Of a stretch of 64,000 nucleotides of DNA, positions 26,812 to 35,298 are shown piece by piece. A program made the translations under genes and the position numbers. Under the pieces are notes generated by a model. The model saw only the letters and a list, made by a program, of their open reading frames with translations. It was not told where the DNA came from and did not search any database. Source of the stretch: UBA1765 sp045615885. Lineage in GTDB: Bacteria; Fibrobacterota; Fibrobacteria; Fibrobacterales; Fibrobacteraceae. Location of the stretch: the NCBI GenBank assembly GCA_045615885.1, contig JAZLFR010000049.1, forward strand, positions 62,001 to 126,000. The letters are read 5' to 3'. The stretch's first letter is position 1, and every line of letters begins with the position of its first letter.

Positions 26812-26865
26812 TTTGCCAAAATAAGCCCAAAATTTCGGCAATAAAAGGGGGCAAATAAAATTTTT

Positions 26866-26883
26866 TGTGGACAATTGTCCACA
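26866..26883. promoter_or_regulatory. Perfect 18-bp palindrome, candidate operator of the TIGR02147 regulator
   Basis: TGTGGACAATTGTCCACA in the divergent gap, 54 nt upstream of the regulator start and 49 nt upstream of the mqnC start. A second, slightly degenerate copy lies on the other side of the regulator gene. Confidence 0.7.
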
Positions 26884-26920
26884 GCCGAAATCAAATTCAT
26901 TTATTTTCCTTGAAATTTTC

Positions 26921-26928
26921 TATTTTCG
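26921..26928 (+). promoter_or_regulatory. TAnnTTT box of mqnC
   Basis: TATTTTCG, then TGTC, then the ATG at 26933. The palindrome ends 37 nt upstream of this box. Confidence 0.4.
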
Positions 26929-26932
26929 TGTC

Positions 26933-27967
26933 ATGCACAAAGCCCTAGAAAAAGCACTTTCCGGAGAGCGCATTTCTTCTGACGAAGCTCTCGACATATT
27001 GAAAAACGCCCCTTGGCAGGAAGTCAGCCAAGTCGGCAACGAAATTCGCAAAAGAATGCTCCCGGACAATCGCGTGGGCTACACCGCTTACCGCATCATC
27101 AACTACACGAATGTCTGCACGGTACGCTGCAGTTTCTGCTCTTTTTGCAGATACCCGCACGACAAAGATTCCTATGTGTACACGCTTGACGAGATCCGCG
27201 AAAAGACGCGCGAAGCAAAAGCTCTCGGTGCAAACCAGATTTTTTGGCAGGGCGGTGTTCACCCGGGCTTGAAGCTTGACTATTACACAAGCGCGCTCCA
27301 GATGCTCACCAGGGAAGAAGGCGTTACCGTGCGCGGTTTTTCGCCGGTGGAACTCGTACGCATGGCCGAATGCTACAAAATGCCGCTCGACGATTTGCTT
27401 GACATTCTAAAAGAAGCGGGGCTCTCCTCGGTGCCGGGCGCCGGTGCAGAAATTCTTTCCGACGGCATGCGCGAAAAACTCAGTCCAAGAAAGCTCAGTG
27501 CAGACGAATGGTGCAACGCCATGGCGGCTTGCCACAGGAAGGGGCTTCCGGGCAGCGCAAACATTGTTTTTGGCAGCGACGAAACGCCGGAACAAGTCAT
27601 TGAACACTTAACGCGCATTCGCAATGTGCAGGACGAAACGGCAGGTTTCAAATCTTTTGTAGCCTGGACATTCCAGCCACAGACAGACAACTTCTTTGTG
27701 CGCCATGTAACTGGCGGCGAATACCTGAAACTGCTTGCACTTTCGCGCATTTTCCTGGATAATGTGCCGCACATTGAGGTATCTTTGCTCGGTATGGGAC
27801 TCCAGCTTGGCGAACTCGGCTTGCATTCCGGCGCAGACGACATCAACAGTATAGTCATAGAAGAAAATGTACTCACAAGCCACGGTTTGACAACTGTTGA
27901 AGCTGCGGAAGAGTTTATACGCAAAGCCGGCTTTACCCCCTACCGCAGGTCGCTGAACTTCACATAA
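26933..27967 (+). CDS. mqnC: Cyclic dehypoxanthinyl futalosine synthase-like radical SAM enzyme
   Basis: 344 residues, futalosine route to menaquinone. Radical SAM cluster in INYTNVCTVRCSFCSFCR (Cys-x3-Cys-x2-Cys). The order of motifs (GERISSDEALDIL, QIFWQGGVHPGL, FSPVELVRMA, VPGAGAEILSDGMR, DEWCNAM, ETAGFKSFVAWTFQP, EENVLTSHG) fits MqnC better than MqnE or the F420 enzymes CofG/H. The upstream in-frame ATG at 26867 lies inside the palindrome and is unlikely. Nothing else of the pathway is in the window. The divergent regulator may control it. Confidence 0.82.
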   Translation: MHKALEKALSGERISSDEALDILKNAPWQEVSQVGNEIRKRMLPDNRVGYTAYRIINYTNVCTVRCSFCSFCRYPHDKDSYVYTLDEIREKTREAKALGANQIFWQGGVHPGLKLDYYTSALQMLTREEGVTVRGFSPVELVRMAECYKMPLDDLLDILKEAGLSSVPGAGAEILSDGMREKLSPRKLSADEWCNAMAACHRKGLPGSANIVFGSDETPEQVIEHLTRIRNVQDETAGFKSFVAWTFQPQTDNFFVRHVTGGEYLKLLALSRIFLDNVPHIEVSLLGMGLQLGELGLHSGADDINSIVIEENVLTSHGLTTVEAAEEFIRKAGFTPYRRSLNFT

Positions 27968-28023
27968 AGGCACTATGCCTATCTAGCAAGGCCAAGGGCG
28001 TTGCAAATCTCGTAAGAAAAAGT

Positions 28024-28031
28024 TATCTTTA
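28024..28031 (+). promoter_or_regulatory. TAnnTTT box of the HD-GYP gene
   Basis: TATCTTTA, then CATAGT (6 nt), then the ATG at 28038. No ribosome site. Confidence 0.35.
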
Positions 28032-28037
28032 CATAGT

Positions 28038-29732
28038 ATGATTTTAGGGTACTTGATAACAATGTGCATTATAGCGGCAATTAACAATGTCGTTCATTTT
28101 CGCACGCAAAACAGAAATGCACACATATATTCTCTAGTATTCTTCGCTCTTTTTGTATGTTGTGTCGGCCATTTGGAACTAGCCCTGTCAACAACGGAAG
28201 AAGGCGCCCGCATCGCCCTCATCATGTGCTATGCTGGTTCAGTCTTTTTGCCCTTCTTCATTTTTTGTGCAACACTGCAAGTCTGCAAAATCCACCTCCC
28301 TTCAGCCATAAAGCTCCTACTTTTTTCCCTTAGCTTTGCAATCCTAGGTTTTGTCTGCACAATCGGCTACTCCGATTTCTACTATAAATCCTTTGAATAT
28401 GTCGTTTCGAGCGGAGTCGGCAACTACTATGTAGACGAATATGGCCCAGGACACGACATTTTCAATTTCGCCCTGCTTCTATACCTGGTGGCAAGCTTTG
28501 GAACCATCATCTATTCCATTGTAACAAGGCGCAATGTTTCTTACAAGAGCCTCGTTGCAATGGCGATGATCGAAGCCGCAAGCATAGTATCGTTCCTGCT
28601 GGCAAGGCACATGGAAAATGACATGCTGATCATGCCTGCAGTATATGTTTTCGACCAGTTCGTAACCCTCTACATGTGCCTATATGTAAAGCGCTACGAT
28701 TTGACGCAAAGCGTTCTGCAAGCCTTGGAAGAAGACAACTCCAACGGCTACATTTCCATTTCTGAAAATTTGAAATATCTTGGCGGCAACGAAATCGCGC
28801 TTTCCTACTTCCCCGATTTAAAGAATTGCCGCATAGACCACACGCTTGATTCAAAATCCACTGTAACAAAGTTCTTTAAAGACTGGATCCTGGAAATCAA
28901 AAAGGGAACTTACACGGAAGAAAAGGAATTCTCTGTCGATGACAGGCACTTCAAGTGTTTTGCTAAAAAGACAAGCCTTTCGGGCAAAAGCTACGCAACG
29001 CTTTTCAGAATCGAAGAAGATACAGCCTATTACCGCTATGTGCAAATGCTGGGTAGCGACAACAGCCGCCTGGAACAGCTAGCCAAGGCCAACGCGACTC
29101 AAATCCACGCCATCCAGGAACAAATGATCATCGGCATGGCAAACATGGTGGAAAGCCGCGATTCCAGCACAGGCGGCCACATCAAGCGCACGAGCAAGGT
29201 GGTTTCAATCCTTGCGGAAGAACTTCTGAAGCATCCGAACAGCCAATACGATGAAAAGTTCTTTGCGGCTGTCGTTACCGCAGCGCCAATGCACGACCTT
29301 GGCAAAATTGCGATTGATGACCAGATACTTCGCAAGCCAGGACGATTTACAGATGAAGAATTTGCGATAATGAAATCCCATGCTGAAAAGGGTGCGGTCA
29401 TTGTCGAAAACCTTCTGGCCCAAATCGAGGAACCATATTTTGTGCAGATTGCAAAAAATGTAGCCAACTACCATCACGAACGCTATGACGGCAACGGCTA
29501 CCCAAACAGACTATCTGGGGAAAAGATCCCGTTTGAAGCCCGCATCATGGCGATTGCAGATGTCTACGACGCCCTGGTCAGCAGACGCTGCTACAAATCG
29601 CAAATGTCTTTTGCAGAGGCAAACGAGATCATAATGAATTCCATGGGAACGCATTTTGACCCAAACCTGAAACAAGCTTTTGTAAACTGCAGACCAAGGC
29701 TCGAAGAATACTACTCAAACATAGAGCATTAA
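28038..29732 (+). CDS. Membrane HD-GYP domain protein, putative c-di-GMP phosphodiesterase
   Basis: 564 residues. Residues 1-225 hold about seven hydrophobic segments in the style of the 7TM histidine-kinase N-terminal sensor. A linker follows that resembles a PAS-type sensor (FPDLKNCRIDH, FSVDDRHFKCFAKK), then the HD-GYP domain at about 355-560: HIKRTSKVVSILAEEL, HDLGKIAIDD (HD metal ligands), MKSHAEKGA, YHHERYDGNGYP (the HHExxDGxGYP motif, complete) and IADVYDALVSRR. All metal-binding residues that I can see are present, so it is probably active. Monocistronic, with a terminator right behind it. Confidence 0.92.
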   Translation: MILGYLITMCIIAAINNVVHFRTQNRNAHIYSLVFFALFVCCVGHLELALSTTEEGARIALIMCYAGSVFLPFFIFCATLQVCKIHLPSAIKLLLFSLSFAILGFVCTIGYSDFYYKSFEYVVSSGVGNYYVDEYGPGHDIFNFALLLYLVASFGTIIYSIVTRRNVSYKSLVAMAMIEAASIVSFLLARHMENDMLIMPAVYVFDQFVTLYMCLYVKRYDLTQSVLQALEEDNSNGYISISENLKYLGGNEIALSYFPDLKNCRIDHTLDSKSTVTKFFKDWILEIKKGTYTEEKEFSVDDRHFKCFAKKTSLSGKSYATLFRIEEDTAYYRYVQMLGSDNSRLEQLAKANATQIHAIQEQMIIGMANMVESRDSSTGGHIKRTSKVVSILAEELLKHPNSQYDEKFFAAVVTAAPMHDLGKIAIDDQILRKPGRFTDEEFAIMKSHAEKGAVIVENLLAQIEEPYFVQIAKNVANYHHERYDGNGYPNRLSGEKIPFEARIMAIADVYDALVSRRCYKSQMSFAEANEIIMNSMGTHFDPNLKQAFVNCRPRLEEYYSNIEH

Positions 29733-29757
29733 AAAAAGCGCCTTGCGGCGCTTTTTT
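29732..29757. terminator. Bidirectional terminator between the HD-GYP and GH51-like genes
   Basis: AAAAAAGCGCC-TTGC-GGCGCTTTTTT between two converging genes. Confidence 0.9.
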
Positions 29758-29768
29758 GTTTTAGCGTT

Positions 29769-32717
29769 TTAGCGGAGCCTGCGCAGGCCCTTAGGCATTG
29801 GCACTTCCGTGCCGTCTTCCCTGAGCAAGTAGAGGTTGTCGAGGCTTATGTAGCCAACGCCGCTATGGCGAGCGCGGAAGTTGATGCTCTTGATCTTTGT
29901 CGGATCAAGCTGCGGGATTGTTTTGCCCCAGCCTTCCTGACTCATGTTTTCCCAGATGAGCGTATCGCGGACCCAGGAACCGTGCGTATTTTTGAGGCGC
30001 TTCATGAATTCGTCGTAGTCTTCCACCTGCGAACTTGCAATCTGCACTTCAATGTAGCCATCCGGATTGTTGTGGTTTGTTGCGTAGTCAAACACCAGGC
30101 CGACAGATTCCTTGATTTCTTCCGGCACAACATAGTAGGCACCGGAGTAGTTCGGCCAGCCCAATGTCGGCGGCTGTTCAATCTGGAAATCATGGCGGAT
30201 AAAGCCGCCGTGCGGAGGGGCGCCATTGAACACCTTGGCACCCATTTCGGTATTGCCTTCGCCGACCACCGGGTACCAGGCTACATCATCCAAACCACTG
30301 TCGTAATTCTGCAGCACGCTCGTCGTGCGGTATTCGCCGCGCACACGGAACGGAACCTTTTCAACAAGCTTCTTGCCGCCAAGGCCCGTAAATGTCACTT
30401 CCATTTCCGGGAGCGTTGAACCAGCAGCAGAAAGCTTTGCCGTTGCAGGGACCGGAACCTTTACATGGAAACTTTCGATGGCAGCGTTCCACTTGCCATC
30501 ATCCGGTGTCGGATATACAATCAAATCGCCGCCATCTTTGCCAAGGCCAGGAACCTTGATGCTTGCTCCTGTGAGCTGGCCATCCTGCTGCACTGCCGTC
30601 ATGAACAAATCCAGGGAATCGCCCTGCAGCACAACCTTCTTTTCAAGAGCTGCAATCACAACATTCGGAACAGCTTCGCCTGTTGCGCGCGGGTTGATCT
30701 GCACGACTGCCATGCCATACGGCGGAATGGTAATGTCGCGGGACTTGCTCGGATTGATGCGCGTTCCGCTCGGCCCCATCTTTGGGTAGGAGAAAGCGTT
30801 CTTCTGCGTACCGTTCCACTTGAACTGATTTTCGCCGAATACATCAACTTCCGTGCGAACGAGGTCGCCCTTGCCAACTTCGGCAGCGCCTGAATCGGCA
30901 GCGACGCTTGCACGGTCCACCTGCACGACCTGGTTAACATCGCTCATGTTCACAAGCATCACGCGAACGCTATCGCCCTTGCCGACTGCATAGGCAGTGA
31001 CATCTTTCGTCGAGCTTTCTACGGGCAACACGGCGTAGCCGCTTTCCAAAAAGCGCATGAACGTCATATAGACGCCAACATATTCTGCTGTCGCTTCCAA
31101 GGATTTCCAACGGTTCCAGGAACCATCCTTCAAAAGCGCGGTCATGCTGATTGTGCCCCAGGTTTCGTCCGGGCCCTTGAACAGGTTGCCAAAGGCATCC
31201 CACGGCAAAGCCTGCAAGCGGTTGCCAAAGCGCATCGCATGCTGTGCAAAGACCATGGCAATGGCAGAAGCCTGCGGGTAATCCATCAAAATATGGTGGC
31301 CCTGCACGCAAGTGCTGAATTCAGAAAGGAATACTTTGCGTTCGCCTTCCAAATGCTTCTTCATCCAAAAATCCAAAGTGTCCATGTTCGGCCCAACATC
31401 CAGCATGGCGGCAAGCATGTCCTTGAAATTCAAATCACTTGGAGCCCAGTACGGGTAGTTGTGCAAATCGACAACATCAAGGTAGCGCTTGCCATCTGCC
31501 TTCTCGGCTTCGCCAACAACGCGGAGAAATTCTTCCATCCAGTAGCGGCCATCCAAAAGGCCTGCGCCCTTCTGCTGCATCTTGTGCGTACTGAAAAGCG
31601 GGCCATGCAAAAGGATAGTGCTATCGACAGCCTTCATTGCACGGGCATATTCCAGGTAGCGGGCCGCATACTGGCGGGCAGAAATCGGACCGGATTCTTC
31701 CCATTCGCCGTCAAGTTCGTTGCCGATCTGCCAGTTCTTAATGTTATAGCCCTTTACCTTGTTTGCATAACGAACCCATGCGGCAGCTTCCTTGCTAGTG
31801 CCGGTACCTGCGTTCACGCAAATCACGGCCTGCGAATTCGGAATCTGCTTGATGTAGCTCATGAATTCTTCAAAGTGCCACTTGATTCCGGTCCAGTCGG
31901 TGCGGGCAACATCGCCGTTGCGGGTCGACATTGCATAGAACTTGTAGTTGTTGCCGGCAAGCAAATCGCCGCCCTTGCTGAACAGGTTCATTTCGCAAAT
32001 CTGTACACCATTGCTCGGCAAATCCTGGGTTTTGAAACGCACGGCAACATAGCGAGCATTCACTTGCGCAAACTTATACTTAGAGACCGCGCCCTTCACC
32101 TTTACCGAGCCTATGACCTTGAGCTTGTTTTCAAGATTCTGGTGTACGCCCGGGTATTCTGCGTAGTCTTCTGTCCAATAGCTAACTTCAAATGCCTTCG
32201 GGCGAAGCTTACCCCAGTTTATTTGAATGGAATCAATCGGCTGCCTTTCCGGGAATTCCATCACAATCCAAGGCGGGTCAGTCGGGTCAAGGATTTCACC
32301 CCACCACATGGTTTCCATTTTACCGTCGGCCAAGTGGCTGCGGCGAACAAAGCCATAGTTATCCTTCGTTGTGCCACGATAAATCGTTTCGCCCAAAAAG
32401 CCCGGGGCCCACTTGCCCTCTTCTTCGGTCGCAATCCAAAGGCCAGTGCTATCGTATTTACCGATGCCGTTCCAGTGGTAGTCATTGCTCAAGGAACCGT
32501 TCGGAAAGCGGAAGAAATTGTAGCCACCATCAACGAGCGCGTTCGTCATGTCGTAATAGCGGCTGGGTGGATTCCAAATGGCGAGATCAGCAGCCATCAT
32601 GTGATCTTTGTCAATCACTACGCCCGGGTGCAAATCATCAACCTTGACAACGCTCTGCGCGGCAAAAGCCATGGCAGAAAGCGAAACAGCAGAAATAAGA
32701 GCAGATTTAAAATTCAT
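29769..32717 (-). CDS. Secreted GH51-like glycoside hydrolase with inserted discoidin-type domain
   Basis: 982 residues with signal peptide (ALISAVSLSAMAFA). The barrel starts at GGYNFFRFPNGSLSNDYHW, matching GH51 FPGGNFxSGYHW. It is then interrupted at about residues 105-255 by a discoidin/F5-8C-like sandwich (WIVMEFPERQPIDSIQINWG, YVAVRFKTQDLPSNGVQI) and resumes to the acid/base motif WQIGNELDGEW near 325. The nucleophile is probably Glu in KVFLSEFST near 460. The C-terminal 170 residues look like a carbohydrate-binding sandwich (VLQNYDSGLDDVAWYP ... GYISLDNLYLL). Likely an endoglucanase or arabinofuranosidase; substrate not decidable by eye. Alternative: another clan GH-A family. Confidence 0.75.
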   Translation of the reverse strand: MNFKSALISAVSLSAMAFAAQSVVKVDDLHPGVVIDKDHMMAADLAIWNPPSRYYDMTNALVDGGYNFFRFPNGSLSNDYHWNGIGKYDSTGLWIATEEEGKWAPGFLGETIYRGTTKDNYGFVRRSHLADGKMETMWWGEILDPTDPPWIVMEFPERQPIDSIQINWGKLRPKAFEVSYWTEDYAEYPGVHQNLENKLKVIGSVKVKGAVSKYKFAQVNARYVAVRFKTQDLPSNGVQICEMNLFSKGGDLLAGNNYKFYAMSTRNGDVARTDWTGIKWHFEEFMSYIKQIPNSQAVICVNAGTGTSKEAAAWVRYANKVKGYNIKNWQIGNELDGEWEESGPISARQYAARYLEYARAMKAVDSTILLHGPLFSTHKMQQKGAGLLDGRYWMEEFLRVVGEAEKADGKRYLDVVDLHNYPYWAPSDLNFKDMLAAMLDVGPNMDTLDFWMKKHLEGERKVFLSEFSTCVQGHHILMDYPQASAIAMVFAQHAMRFGNRLQALPWDAFGNLFKGPDETWGTISMTALLKDGSWNRWKSLEATAEYVGVYMTFMRFLESGYAVLPVESSTKDVTAYAVGKGDSVRVMLVNMSDVNQVVQVDRASVAADSGAAEVGKGDLVRTEVDVFGENQFKWNGTQKNAFSYPKMGPSGTRINPSKSRDITIPPYGMAVVQINPRATGEAVPNVVIAALEKKVVLQGDSLDLFMTAVQQDGQLTGASIKVPGLGKDGGDLIVYPTPDDGKWNAAIESFHVKVPVPATAKLSAAGSTLPEMEVTFTGLGGKKLVEKVPFRVRGEYRTTSVLQNYDSGLDDVAWYPVVGEGNTEMGAKVFNGAPPHGGFIRHDFQIEQPPTLGWPNYSGAYYVVPEEIKESVGLVFDYATNHNNPDGYIEVQIASSQVEDYDEFMKRLKNTHGSWVRDTLIWENMSQEGWGKTIPQLDPTKIKSINFRARHSGVGYISLDNLYLLREDGTEVPMPKGLRRLR

Positions 32718-32721
32718 ACCC

Positions 32722-32729
32722 CAAAGCTA
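32722..32729 (-). promoter_or_regulatory. TAnnTTTG box of the GH51-like gene
   Basis: TAGCTTTG, then GGGT, then the ATG (minus strand). Confidence 0.45.
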
Positions 32730-32744
32730 TATAAAAAATGGGCA

Positions 32745-32955
32745 AGATGCAAGAAGACAGAGGACAGAAGACGGAAGCAGGAATCAGTGACAGGAGTCAG
32801 GAACAGTAACTTACCATGTTCTGGATTGCTTCAATCCTACGGATTTCGCAATGACATTCCATTATTCATTTTTAATTGTTAATTGAACTATCTGTCGACA
32901 GATGTCGGCCTACAGCCGACACATTGGAAATCAACATTCCACTAATCACTAAATC
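32745..32955. repeat. Intergenic heptamer-period mosaic array R3
   Basis: From left: GACAGAG, GACAGAA, GACGGAA, GCAGGAA units, then the 95-nt element at 32807-32901 (identical to the ones at 41931-42025 and 51821-51915), then the reverse GTCGGC...CAGCCGAC module and CACTAAT/CACTAAA text. It occupies most of the 319-nt gap between pyrF and the GH51-like gene. Confidence 0.9.
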
Positions 32956-32966
32956 CTAAACAAAAA

Positions 32967-32986
32967 AGCCCTCCAAATAGAGGGCT
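32967..32986 (-). terminator. Rho-independent terminator of pyrF
   Basis: AGCCCTC-CAAATA-GAGGGCT, with TTTTTTG following on the minus strand. Confidence 0.85.
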
Positions 32987-33036
32987 AATGCAAAATCAGA
33001 ATTGTCATGGCTGGAGCTAGCGCCAGCCACTTGCAT

Positions 33037-33942
33037 TTAGAAGTTGCAGGCTTCCGCGAGTTTTTCCAAAGCGTCAACGCATTCGTTTGCAAAGTTTTCT
33101 GCCTTGCCGCTGCGCTGGTATGCAAAGTTCAAACCGCTGGAGCTGTTGAGCACATGGAACTTGCGCTTGCCACCGCCGTTAGCAATTGCCGTAAGCACGG
33201 TCTTTGCATCGCCACCCTGGCCGCCCGGCACACCTGGAATAGATACGCCCGGAATAAGGAACGGAATTTCATGCTTCTTGGCAACGCAGTAAGCGGTGAT
33301 CTTTTCAAGCTCTTCCGGGTGCGTTGCGCCGACAACTGCACCAAAGTAACCGCTTTCGCCGTCCCATTCCATAATCTTGTCTGCTACGGAATAGAAAGCT
33401 TCGTTCACATCGCGCGGGTCGTCGCTGCCAATTACAGGCAAGTCCTGGAAATCGTGTGCACCCTTGTTGCTTGTGCGGAGCAGAACATAGGCACCGTTCT
33501 CGCTATTTTCGCGAATGAACGGGGTCACGGAATCGCTACCCATCCACGGGGAAACCGTAACGGCGGTTGCTCCGTAAACATCATAAGCGGCCTTTGCGTA
33601 TGCGGCACTGGACTTGCCGATGTCGCCACGCTTTGCATCAAGAATAACCGGAATGCCAGCGCTTTTGTAATCCTTGATAAGGTCTCGAAGAACGAGCATG
33701 GCTTCTACGCTGACACATTCATAGTAGGCGCTATTCGGCTTGACGACAGCCGGCTTTACATTGCGCTTAATGCAGCATTCAAGAATTTCGGAATAAAAAC
33801 GCTTGATTTTGTCTTCATCGGAACCGTTTGCACAGCAAGGGTCAATGAGCTTCAAAACAGGATCCATGCCAAGGCAAATCGGATTGCCGCACTTTGCAAT
33901 ACTTTCTTCAAGTATAGAATGAAAATTCATATTCACATCCAT
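33037..33942 (-). CDS. pyrF: Orotidine 5'-phosphate decarboxylase, type 2
   Basis: 301 residues, last step of UMP synthesis. It follows the longer type 2 pattern: NPICLGMDPVLKL at the N-terminus, KPNSAYYE, the catalytic LDAKRGDIG (Asp-x-Lys-x-x-Asp), TVSPWMGSDSVTPF, and the phosphate loop IPGVPGGQGGDA. Two possible starts lie 12 nt apart (33942 and 33930); neither has a strong ribosome site. It follows the TrmH-type gene on the same strand after 56 nt that contain a three-unit heptamer repeat. Confidence 0.95.
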   Translation of the reverse strand: MDVNMNFHSILEESIAKCGNPICLGMDPVLKLIDPCCANGSDEDKIKRFYSEILECCIKRNVKPAVVKPNSAYYECVSVEAMLVLRDLIKDYKSAGIPVILDAKRGDIGKSSAAYAKAAYDVYGATAVTVSPWMGSDSVTPFIRENSENGAYVLLRTSNKGAHDFQDLPVIGSDDPRDVNEAFYSVADKIMEWDGESGYFGAVVGATHPEELEKITAYCVAKKHEIPFLIPGVSIPGVPGGQGGDAKTVLTAIANGGGKRKFHVLNSSSGLNFAYQRSGKAENFANECVDALEKLAEACNF

Positions 33943-33975
33943 TTCAAAACGGATCCAGAAAGCTTCACGGCCACC

Positions 33976-33996
33976 AGATCCTAAAGCCTAGATCCT
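33976..33996. repeat. Three-unit heptamer mini-array
   Basis: AGATCCT, AAAGCCT, AGATCCT in exact 7-bp phase; reverse complement of the TTAGGAT/CTAGGAT text that opens arrays R1, R2 and R4. It lies just 3' of the TrmH-type gene. Confidence 0.75.
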
Positions 33997-33998
33997 AA

Positions 33999-35294
33999 TT
34001 ACACTTCCTTCTGCAAGCTAGCGATTTCATAAGAAAGAATGCCGTGAGCAACAGCGACATTCAAAGATTCAAGGTCGCTAGACATCGGAATCTTCACAGT
34101 TTCGTCAGCAAGTTCGATCAAGTAGGAATTTGTACCGGCGCCTTCATTACCAACGAGGAATGCAATCTTGCGGAGCTTGTTCTTTGGCAATTCCTTCAAG
34201 GACTGCTTTGCGTGCAAATCGGTAGCGACGATGGTGTAACCCTTGGAACGCAAGAAGTTGATGCGTTCGATGAGGTCCATGTCAGCTTCGAAAGGAACGC
34301 GGAGGAAGGTGCCGCTGGAACCACGCACGACCTTCGGATTGAACGGGCTCACAGTGCCCTTGCCGAGCACCATGCCATCGGAATTGAAGCCAAGGCTAGT
34401 GCGGAAGAGAGTACCAAGGTTACCCGGATCCTGCACTGCATCGACGATAGTAAGCACGCTGCGGGCGTTTTCGTAATTCGGGCGACGGCTTGCCTGGCGG
34501 CAAATGGCAAAGATACCCTGGGAGGTAACGGTCGTAGAAGCCTTTTCCATGAGTTCATCGGAAATGTCATGGAGGCGAATGCCTGTTTCCTTGATTGTTT
34601 CAAGAAGGTCTGTGTCAGAGAAGGATTCTGCGTAGTAAACAGCAATCACCTGGTCGCTATGGTGAGAAACGAGTTCCTGCACGACATGCACGCCTTCGCC
34701 AATGAAATTGCCTTCGCGTTCACGGCCCTTTTCTGTTGTAAGGGCAAGAATTTTCTTGAACCATACAGGAGTCTGTTCTTCCGAAGCCTGTTCCGCAATG
34801 GCTACGTTGGCTTCAAGGATTGATTCATCTTTCTGAGTAAAATCAGGCGCTGGCTGAAGTTCCGGACGCTGACGGAATACCGGACGGTTTTCTTCATTAC
34901 CACCTTCACGATTAAACGGACGACGATCGCCAAAGCGACCGCGACCACGGTCACCACCAAAGCGGCCACGATCACCGAACGGCTTGCGATCACCAAAGGA
35001 ACGACGTTCACCGCGTTCGCCAAACGGCTTGCGGTCGCCAAAAGAGCGGCGTTCACCACGATCTTCTCTATCAAAACGACGCTCGCCACGGCCCTCGCGA
35101 TCGCCAAACGGTTTTCTATCGCCAAAGCGACGTTCACCGCGTTCACCAAAAGAACGGCGACCATCTTCACGATCGTCACGCTGACGGTCTTCGCGTGGAG
35201 CCTGGTTATACTTTCTTATGTTGACATTTTCACTCACACCAAACTTACGGTTGAAAGTGGACCTGACAGTTTTCTTTTGATCAGAATTTTCCAT
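33999..35294 (-). CDS. SpoU/TrmH-family RNA 2'-O-methyltransferase with Arg/Gly-rich N-terminal extension
   Basis: 431 residues. Residues about 35-135 are a low-complexity, highly basic repeat region (GERRSFGDRKPFGDR and variants repeated several times), probably disordered and RNA-binding. Residues about 180-430 are a SPOUT methylase: substrate-binding N-terminal part (EGVHVVQELVSHHSDQVIAV), then the knot motifs DAVQDPGNLGTLFRT, FLVGNEGAG and IPMSSDLESLNVAVAHGILS, all intact. Target RNA (23S rRNA or tRNA) unknown. It directly follows dxs (4-nt gap), with TAAGG as ribosome site. Confidence 0.9.
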   Translation of the reverse strand: MENSDQKKTVRSTFNRKFGVSENVNIRKYNQAPREDRQRDDREDGRRSFGERGERRFGDRKPFGDREGRGERRFDREDRGERRSFGDRKPFGERGERRSFGDRKPFGDRGRFGGDRGRGRFGDRRPFNREGGNEENRPVFRQRPELQPAPDFTQKDESILEANVAIAEQASEEQTPVWFKKILALTTEKGREREGNFIGEGVHVVQELVSHHSDQVIAVYYAESFSDTDLLETIKETGIRLHDISDELMEKASTTVTSQGIFAICRQASRRPNYENARSVLTIVDAVQDPGNLGTLFRTSLGFNSDGMVLGKGTVSPFNPKVVRGSSGTFLRVPFEADMDLIERINFLRSKGYTIVATDLHAKQSLKELPKNKLRKIAFLVGNEGAGTNSYLIELADETVKIPMSSDLESLNVAVAHGILSYEIASLQKEV

Positions 35295-35298
35295 GACC

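Noticed and set aside
27963..27978. AGGCA-CTA-TGCCT hairpin after mqnC as a terminator
   Set aside because: Only 5 bp and no T-run; too weak to call.
31239..32882. 547-codon plus-strand frame opposite the GH51-like gene
   Set aside because: Antisense shadow running into repeat array R3; no motif, and the minus-strand gene has signal peptide and active-site motifs.
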